Assembly (NCBI GenBank): GCA_903904835.1
Contig: CAIVEI010000033.1
Span: 1-49,422, forward strand
DNA: 49,422 nucleotides
Source of the DNA: an uncultured Schlesneria sp.
Lineage (GTDB): Bacteria; Planctomycetota; Planctomycetia; Planctomycetales; Planctomycetaceae
Direction of reading: 5' to 3'
The notes below the pieces were generated by a model. It was not told the DNA's origin and ran no database searches. It worked only from the letters and a program-made list of their open reading frames with translations. The translations under genes and the position numbers were made by a program. Shown here in pieces: positions 44,309 through 49,422 of this stretch (positions are counted from its first letter, which is position 1; every line of letters begins with the position of its first letter).

Positions 44309-44551
44309 TGTGAAATCAAAAACCGTGAATGCGTTAACGTCTGAAATCGAAGATGCATAGTATAGAAGTCAACGTCAACGGTTGCACGCGGTGAACCACG
44401 AGAATCGATCAGAGAACCCGCACGGTAGGCGGAGTTTGCGCCGGTAATGCCTTTGACGAGACTCAATTCGGCTGATTTACCGGGAAAATCACTCCTGCAA
44501 CGCGCCAATTCTCCCGAAAAGTCTGCCCAATCCCTTTAATCGGAATTGTCG

Positions 44552-45832
44552 TCATTGAGCAATCGCCCACAAATGTTGGAACGACCGCAGGTAAATCACG
44601 CCGTTCGAGATCGCCGGAGACGCCGAAATGTCTTCACCCAACTCATTTTCTGCAACGATTTCGACTTTTTCCGAAGCTTTGACCACGGTGACTTTTCCAT
44701 CGCGAGCGGTCAAATAAATTCGACCGTCGGCATAGACCGGTGAAGCGCGGTGCCGTTGACGATGAGTTCGTTGATAATCGAGTTGTTCCCCGCTCTTAGC
44801 TCGAAGAATCGCCAGATCGCCGTTTTCCATGCACAGGTAAACCAGTTCGCCCAGGATCAGTGGCGAAGGGACATCAGGAGTTTTGGGCGACGACCACCAG
44901 TGAAGGTCTTTATTCTGAGTGATATCGCCGCTTCCATTGGGCTTCAAAGCGATAATCGGCCCCTTTTTAGCGCTCGGAACCACGATCAATCCTTTGGCCA
45001 CCGCCGGTGAAGCAACAAACCGGAGCGTGGGGTCGTAGTTTGATTTCTTATTGAGTTCGCCACAGCGCCAAAGTTCATGACCATCTTTCAGATCATGAGC
45101 GACGACAAAATCAGCACCGTGTGACAACAGGAATTTCCGCTCACCGTCATTATAGAGGACCGCGGATGCATAGGATGATTCGTTCTCGGAATGAGCGTCA
45201 CTCGGACGGTCGACTTTCCAGATTTCGCGACCGGTTTTCGCATCCAGCGCGATGACGCACGCTTCACGCGTTTTCGCATCCCCATCGCCATGAATCAACT
45301 GTTGATAGAGCACGCCTTGATCGAGCACCGGTGATGCTGTCAGTCCGAATGCAATTTCCAGCTTGCCATAGCGGTCCTGGACATCGAATTTCCAGACTTC
45401 TTTTCCGTCGACGGTGTAACAGCCAATGATGCCATTGGCAAAAAAGACCCAGACATGCTGACCGTCGGTGACCGGCGATGGCGAGGCCGAATTTCCTTCG
45501 TCGCCACGAACGTCTTTATTCCCCTGGGCGACGACTTGCCGCCAGACTTCTTTACCGTTCCGCCCCACAGCCATCAACAAAAGTTGACCTTCGGAATTCG
45601 TCGACGTGAGAAAAATATAATTGCCCCAGACAACAGGCGAGGCACCTGCCGGGCCGGGAAGGGGTAAACTCCACGCCACATTTTTGGTGCGACTCCATTC
45701 GACAGGCAGATTCTTTTCCTGACTGATTCCGTCACCTGTCGGTCCACGCCAAGTCGGCCACTGTTCAGCGAAGAGAGCGTGGCCCATAACGCCCAGAGAT
45801 AATGTCAAGACAAAAACCAACGAGCGAAACAT
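44552..45832 (-). CDS. exported PQQ-type beta-propeller protein
   Basis: 426 residues from the ATG at 45832, with GAGGG upstream; the 22-codon extension to 45898 is not credible. A signal peptide (MFRSLVFVLTLSLGVMGHALFA) precedes WPTWRGPTGDGISQEKNLPV, the usual start of the planctomycete PQQ-binding-like propeller family. Blades recur with ALDAKTGREIWKVDR and AHDLKDGHELWRCG-type motifs. These proteins lack the quinone-dehydrogenase catalytic residues and probably act as periplasmic scaffolds. Convergent or tandem partners are not obvious; pfaD starts 243 bp downstream. Confidence 0.88.
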   Translation of the reverse strand: MFRSLVFVLTLSLGVMGHALFAEQWPTWRGPTGDGISQEKNLPVEWSRTKNVAWSLPLPGPAGASPVVWGNYIFLTSTNSEGQLLLMAVGRNGKEVWRQVVAQGNKDVRGDEGNSASPSPVTDGQHVWVFFANGIIGCYTVDGKEVWKFDVQDRYGKLEIAFGLTASPVLDQGVLYQQLIHGDGDAKTREACVIALDAKTGREIWKVDRPSDAHSENESSYASAVLYNDGERKFLLSHGADFVVAHDLKDGHELWRCGELNKKSNYDPTLRFVASPAVAKGLIVVPSAKKGPIIALKPNGSGDITQNKDLHWWSSPKTPDVPSPLILGELVYLCMENGDLAILRAKSGEQLDYQRTHRQRHRASPVYADGRIYLTARDGKVTVVKASEKVEIVAENELGEDISASPAISNGVIYLRSFQHLWAIAQ

Positions 45833-46045
45833 TCCTCTACCCTCTACGTGATGATCGGCCTCAGCGCGGAATTCGAAATTCGGTCGCAAGTGTGCCAACG
45901 CCGAGAGGAATCGTCAAACACGCGTCTGTAAAAAAGGGGAAACGAATTCGGATTGGTGACCCGTCAAAATTGAATCATGGGGCCGGGTTCATTAGGATCT
46001 GAGTGATTGAGAAAATTTCCCAGGCACATTTTTAATGGAGTGAGT

Positions 46046-47140
46046 ATGCGTCGTTTGTCTGTTCAACCGTTAGCCGCTTTGTTGGCGCTTCTGGCCTTTG
46101 CACCCATGCCGTCGTTTGCACAAGATGCCACGAAGACGGAAGAAAAACCGGCAGAAACCAAACCCGCAGAAACAAAACCTGCCGAGCCAACCACGAAAGT
46201 GTTGATTATTCACCTCGATAACCCGTCGGGTGTGACTGTACATCCCACAACCGGGCACGTATTCGTCTCGTCGCGCCAAGGGATCTTTCGCTGGGCACCA
46301 ATGACACCGAACAAGGTCTATCTGGAAATCGAAGGATTTCCGACTGACATGTATGGCAAGGGACCAAAATACAACATCGGCCCCCTGGGGGTATCACTGT
46401 GGGGAACGGATCGACTGATCGTTCCAGACGGAAGTCAACCCGACGGCGATGAGCTTGTTCGCATCTACAAGATTGCCGATGACCTTCCTGCGAAACCTCG
46501 TAAAGCGACCGAAACGGAATTCGCATTGGGACCGATCAAGGGCAATCCTGAAGCCAACTACAAGGGGGAAGGAAACTACTACGCTTCAGTTGTCTGGAAT
46601 GACACGATCTACGTAACCGCAAACGGCGACGACACCAAAGGCTGGATCGTAGGTTCGAAAATCGTTGACGGAAAACCAGGGGAACTGGCCGGTTTGATCG
46701 CAACCAAAGAAGCCACCCAGGTCGACGCCCCGGTTGCTATCACCGTCACACCTGATGGAAGCAGCCTGGTCGTTGGCCAGATGGGTGAAGTCAATGTTCC
46801 TGGCGATTCGCTGCTGACCTACTACGACAAAGAAGGAAAGCTGACGAAAAACCTGAAGACCGGCCTGAATGATATTACCGGTCTGGCCTACAGTCCGAAG
46901 ACAGGAAAACTGTATGCGACCGATTTCGCATGGGCTGAAGAAATCAAAGCAAATGGCGGTTTGTTTGAGATCGTCATCGAAGGTGACGAAGTCAAACCAA
47001 AGAAAATTCTCAGCCTGGATCGTCCGACGGCGCTTGCCTTCGACAAGGAAGGGGCACTCTATCTGACCGTTTTTGGTACGGGTAAGGACACCGGCGAAAA
47101 GCCAAGCGGTGGCTTGATTCGGCTGGAACCAGGCCTGTAA
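46046..47140 (+). CDS. exported propeller-like protein (SMP-30/NHL style), function unknown
   Basis: 364 residues from the ATG at 46046, preceded by GGAGTGAG. Signal peptide (LAALLALLAFAPMPSFAQ), then a low-complexity Lys/Glu/Pro/Ala linker with three PAE(T/P) units, then a beta-propeller-like body with repeated HPTTGHVFVSS, TPDGSSLVVGQ, SPKTGKLYATD and DKEGALYLTVF strands. It resembles gluconolactonase/NHL-type propellers but I see no metal-ligand set. Monocistronic with its own terminator; the divergent PQQ protein is a structural relative in style only. Confidence 0.78.
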   Translation: MRRLSVQPLAALLALLAFAPMPSFAQDATKTEEKPAETKPAETKPAEPTTKVLIIHLDNPSGVTVHPTTGHVFVSSRQGIFRWAPMTPNKVYLEIEGFPTDMYGKGPKYNIGPLGVSLWGTDRLIVPDGSQPDGDELVRIYKIADDLPAKPRKATETEFALGPIKGNPEANYKGEGNYYASVVWNDTIYVTANGDDTKGWIVGSKIVDGKPGELAGLIATKEATQVDAPVAITVTPDGSSLVVGQMGEVNVPGDSLLTYYDKEGKLTKNLKTGLNDITGLAYSPKTGKLYATDFAWAEEIKANGGLFEIVIEGDEVKPKKILSLDRPTALAFDKEGALYLTVFGTGKDTGEKPSGGLIRLEPGL

Positions 47141-47171
47141 TCGATCGTTTGAGCTTTTTACGGAAATAACG

Positions 47172-47208
47172 AAAGCCGCAGTCTGGCAATGCCAGGTTGC
47201 GGCTTTTT
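47172..47208 (+). terminator. Rho-independent terminator
   Basis: Outer stem 47172-47180 pairs with 47198-47206, inner stem 47183-47188 with 47190-47195, followed by a T-run. It ends the propeller-like gene 31 bp after its stop. Confidence 0.9.
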
Positions 47209-47225
47209 GTTGGGTCGCTAGGTAA

Positions 47226-47246
47226 CCGTAGCATGGGCTTCAGCCC
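47226..47246. repeat. third copy of the GGGCTTCAGCCC repeat
   Basis: 21 bases identical to the core of the 26-bp inverted repeat arms at 28889 and 29088. Single orientation; no partner arm nearby. Confidence 0.8.
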
Positions 47247-47320
47247 TTGTCTTGACGCTCGATTGCGTTTCCAAAAAGAGCAACCAACGATACTTCGAAA
47301 AGAATTACGAAATCAAAAAA

Positions 47321-47452
47321 TCAGCCACGGATGCACACAGAATTAACACGGAAAAATTCAAAAGAGGCAATCGCAGACAAAGTGTTTTTTTACCGTTCAT
47401 ATTGGGATTTATTCCTCTTTATCTGTGTGGTTCCGTGTGCATCCGTGGCTGA
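47321..47452. repeat. inverted repeat with CCACGGATGCACAC arms
   Basis: Arms 47321-47338 and 47435-47452 are perfectly complementary over 18 bp, with imperfect extension inward. The spacer of about 95 bp is AT-rich and has no gene. Similar palindromes are common, as I recall, in planctomycete and related genomes. Confidence 0.8.
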
Positions 47453-47557
47453 ATGATCTTGTTTTTGTTCGTTTTGAGTTTTGCAACAAGCGATCTTTCC
47501 GCGACCCCTGGATGACGATCGATTTTAAGAAGTATCATCGACTTTGCGTCCGTATCA

Positions 47558-48376
47558 TTAGTGTCCGTCGCGGTCCTTGCACGGCTGATCTTTAATTTCC
47601 TCCGGCTGTAGTCGATCAATGAAATCTGCCGTCATACCCGCTGCGATTCTCGGTTCCCGATGGAAGACGTCGCCGACGGATTTATCAGGCCGTAACGGCC
47701 AGTGCAGATGTTCCAGGTAAGCATCCCACTCGGATTGGTCTGCCGGTTTCAGAATGCGCAGCCATTTCAGCCCGAACGCGACGTGATGAATCTCGTCTTT
47801 ATGGATCGCCTTCATGATCGCGGCACTTTTCGGATCTCCAGCTTTTTCGAAATATTCCTCGAATTCCAGTGTGTGATCGAGGTTTCGCCCTTCAAACGTC
47901 AGGGGAATCCCCGCCAGGTAATCCAGCACCGATTGAAATTCCTGTGATTTTTTCCAGATGTAACAGTTCACAGGCAACTCACCAAAATGGATCCCCAGAG
48001 CTGCGGCATGCTCTGCATGCATTTTCGTGTGGCGCTGTTCGTCTGCCATCACGTCCGCCAGTCCGCGGCGAAATTCGAAGGGCGCATCGGGGAACGCCAG
48101 CAGGACCCAGGCCATGACCTCTAGTGCTTGCAGTTCGTGGTTTGCCAGGATGTGATGAGCGATCGCCCGCTTGCGAGTCTCTGTGAAGGTTGACGGATGA
48201 GGCATCGACGGAGCCGAACGACGTGGCGCGAAAATAAGATTGCCAGGCCGAACTGGTTCCACATACCGACGAGCTTCACCTGGATCATTATCCGTGAATG
48301 ATTCGGTCACTCGCTCAAGTTTCGTTTCCAACGATTCACTGAGGAGTACTCGTTCTGCAAAGATTCGCAGTTCCAT
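47558..48376 (-). CDS. DUF455 ferritin-like protein
   Basis: 272 residues, ATG at 48376. The helical bundle carries di-iron ligand patterns ANHELQALEVMAW near 79-91, ADEQRHTKMHAEH near 110-122 and KDEIHHVAFG near 193-202, which suits the ferritin-like DUF455 family (some relatives are MiaE-like hydroxylases). No signal peptide, so cytoplasmic. The substrate is unknown. It is divergent from the flavodoxin gene with a 149-bp gap, and a flavodoxin could serve as its electron donor (inference). Confidence 0.85.
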   Translation of the reverse strand: MELRIFAERVLLSESLETKLERVTESFTDNDPGEARRYVEPVRPGNLIFAPRRSAPSMPHPSTFTETRKRAIAHHILANHELQALEVMAWVLLAFPDAPFEFRRGLADVMADEQRHTKMHAEHAAALGIHFGELPVNCYIWKKSQEFQSVLDYLAGIPLTFEGRNLDHTLEFEEYFEKAGDPKSAAIMKAIHKDEIHHVAFGLKWLRILKPADQSEWDAYLEHLHWPLRPDKSVGDVFHREPRIAAGMTADFIDRLQPEEIKDQPCKDRDGH

Positions 48377-48525
48377 TTTTATCTCATCGCGTCAGAAAAA
48401 ATTGATTGTTAACCCGTCGGAAGCATTTGCTGCAACCCAATTTGAAACAGAAATCAATATAATCGCCGCGGCACAACAAGTGCGAAATCTTCACAACATA
48501 CATTCTCTCACTCAAAGACATCAGC

Positions 48526-49086
48526 ATGAACAAGATTCTCGTTCTCTTCGATTCCAAGACCGGCCATACTGCAAAAATGGCGGCTCTTGTGGCTGAAGGA
48601 GCAAAGACCATCTCTGACACTGAAGTTCGATTGCGATCGGTCGAGGAAGCGACGGCGGAAGACGTGATCTGGTGCGATGGACTGGCTGTTGGCAGCCCGA
48701 CGAATATGGGGCTGCTGAGCTGGAAAATGAAGCGGTTCTGGGACGAAACCATGATACCGCAGTGGGCCAAAGTCGACGGAAAGATTGCCTGTGCCTTCAG
48801 CTCATCAGGAGGGTGGGGCGGTGGCTCAGAACTGGTCTGCCAAAGCTTATTGACGGTGCTCATGAACTTCGGGTTTCTGGTATTCGGCGTTACCGATTAC
48901 GTGAGCCGAGACTTAACCCTGCATTACGGCGCGATCGCCGCTAAAGAACCTCGGGACGAAGAGACTCAGGCCGCCTGCCGCAAACTCGGTCGCCGACTTG
49001 CCGAATGGACCGCCGTTTACGCTCATGGTCGTCATAACGAGCATCCCTTACGAAAAATGTCCGAACGAATGATGCCGGAAGCCTAG
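48526..49086 (+). CDS. flavodoxin / WrbA-like flavoprotein
   Basis: 186 residues. The FMN phosphate loop is DSKTGHTAKMA at 9-19, followed by CDGLAVGSPTNMGLLSWKMK and CAFSSSGGWGGGSELV, which together form the flavodoxin-like FMN pocket. It could be an NAD(P)H:quinone reductase of the WrbA type or an electron carrier. The final 30 residues are basic and unlike WrbA. Divergent from the DUF455 gene. Confidence 0.87.
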   Translation: MNKILVLFDSKTGHTAKMAALVAEGAKTISDTEVRLRSVEEATAEDVIWCDGLAVGSPTNMGLLSWKMKRFWDETMIPQWAKVDGKIACAFSSSGGWGGGSELVCQSLLTVLMNFGFLVFGVTDYVSRDLTLHYGAIAAKEPRDEETQAACRKLGRRLAEWTAVYAHGRHNEHPLRKMSERMMPEA

Positions 49087-49422
49087 AGCGAAAAAAAGTC
49101 AGGTGCCACGGCCTTGGTCTTCCGGTTTGAAACTTGTCTCAAAGAGTCAAGTTTCAGGATTTCTGCAAAACTAGCCTTCACGCGCCGCGAGAAGAAAGCC
49201 GAATTGCCATTGACCTTATCGTACTAACCGTTTGATTTCTTTGCGGGGCTCAAAGTTTTTTCGTAGGGAGGGAACCTTGCCATTGGCTGATGCAGCGACA
49301 CATTCACATGAGGAAGTTTTGTTGCGCCAAAGAAGGGACCATCTCAATCAACGTCGCATCAAAATGTCTTTTTGCCCAGAATGGGCGTAACATACCAGCC
49401 CAGGGCAAGCTCGTCTTCGAGC
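49087..49422. other. intergenic end of window with one hairpin
   Basis: An inverted repeat (49129-49136 with 49148-49155, plus a 3-bp inner stem) lies 40 bp after the flavodoxin stop. It lacks a clear T-run. The remainder shows no gene, and nothing is truncated by the window end that I can identify. Confidence 0.5.

Overview
The window looks like a chromosomal segment of a planctomycete. The grounds are a cysteine-rich YTV-type repeat protein with a signal peptide, a DUF1080 (3-keto-disaccharide hydrolase) protein, two DUF4058 paralogues, a PQQ-type beta-propeller protein, several large secreted proteins of unknown function, and abundant palindromic intergenic repeats of kinds I associate with planctomycetes. 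I cannot name the genus. I saw no tRNA, rRNA, CRISPR array, intact insertion sequence or prophage.

Layout. 0.2-12.8 kb is mostly housekeeping and small-metabolite genes: an aquaporin-like channel, a large secreted NPCBM-like protein, an SDR of the L-fucose dehydrogenase type, a secreted cupredoxin-like protein, a DUF4058 protein, an SH3b-domain protein, a cysteine synthase-like enzyme, clpX, and a KDPG/KHG aldolase. 12.8-13.8 kb is a long gene-poor gap with two kinds of palindromic repeat. 13.8-17.1 kb holds the YTV protein, a HigBA-like toxin-antitoxin pair with a clear candidate operator inside its promoter, and the second DUF4058 gene.

17.3-22.5 kb holds the first candidate for an undescribed system. 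It is a tightly packed minus-strand operon of a secreted alpha/beta hydrolase, an AMP-forming acyl/aminoacyl ligase, a stand-alone acyl carrier protein and an E2/CAT-fold acyltransferase whose HxxxD motif reads HxxxN. A TauD/SyrP-like dioxygenase is divergent to it. The set resembles a minimal carrier-protein-based activation, modification and transfer pathway. 22.4-25.1 kb is a minus-strand run headed by larC, which has a long His/Asp tail, followed by three small proteins of unknown role. argJ, an MBL-fold hydrolase and a PP2C/SpoIIE phosphatase follow on the plus strand.

29.1-45.8 kb is almost entirely minus strand. It holds the second candidate: a 2511-residue polyketide/PUFA-type synthase (KS-AT-4xACP-KR-DH) preceded by a PfaD-type enoyl reductase. 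Together these carry a complete elongation and reduction cycle without any PfaC subunit in the window. Downstream lies a DUF1080 / DUF5009 membrane acyltransferase / amidohydrolase operon. The right end carries a PQQ-type propeller, a secreted propeller-like protein, a DUF455 ferritin-like protein and a flavodoxin.

Four kinds of interspersed inverted repeat recur between genes. Start codons were re-chosen in many genes from ribosome-binding sites and family N-termini. All functional calls rest on motif recognition by eye, with no database search.
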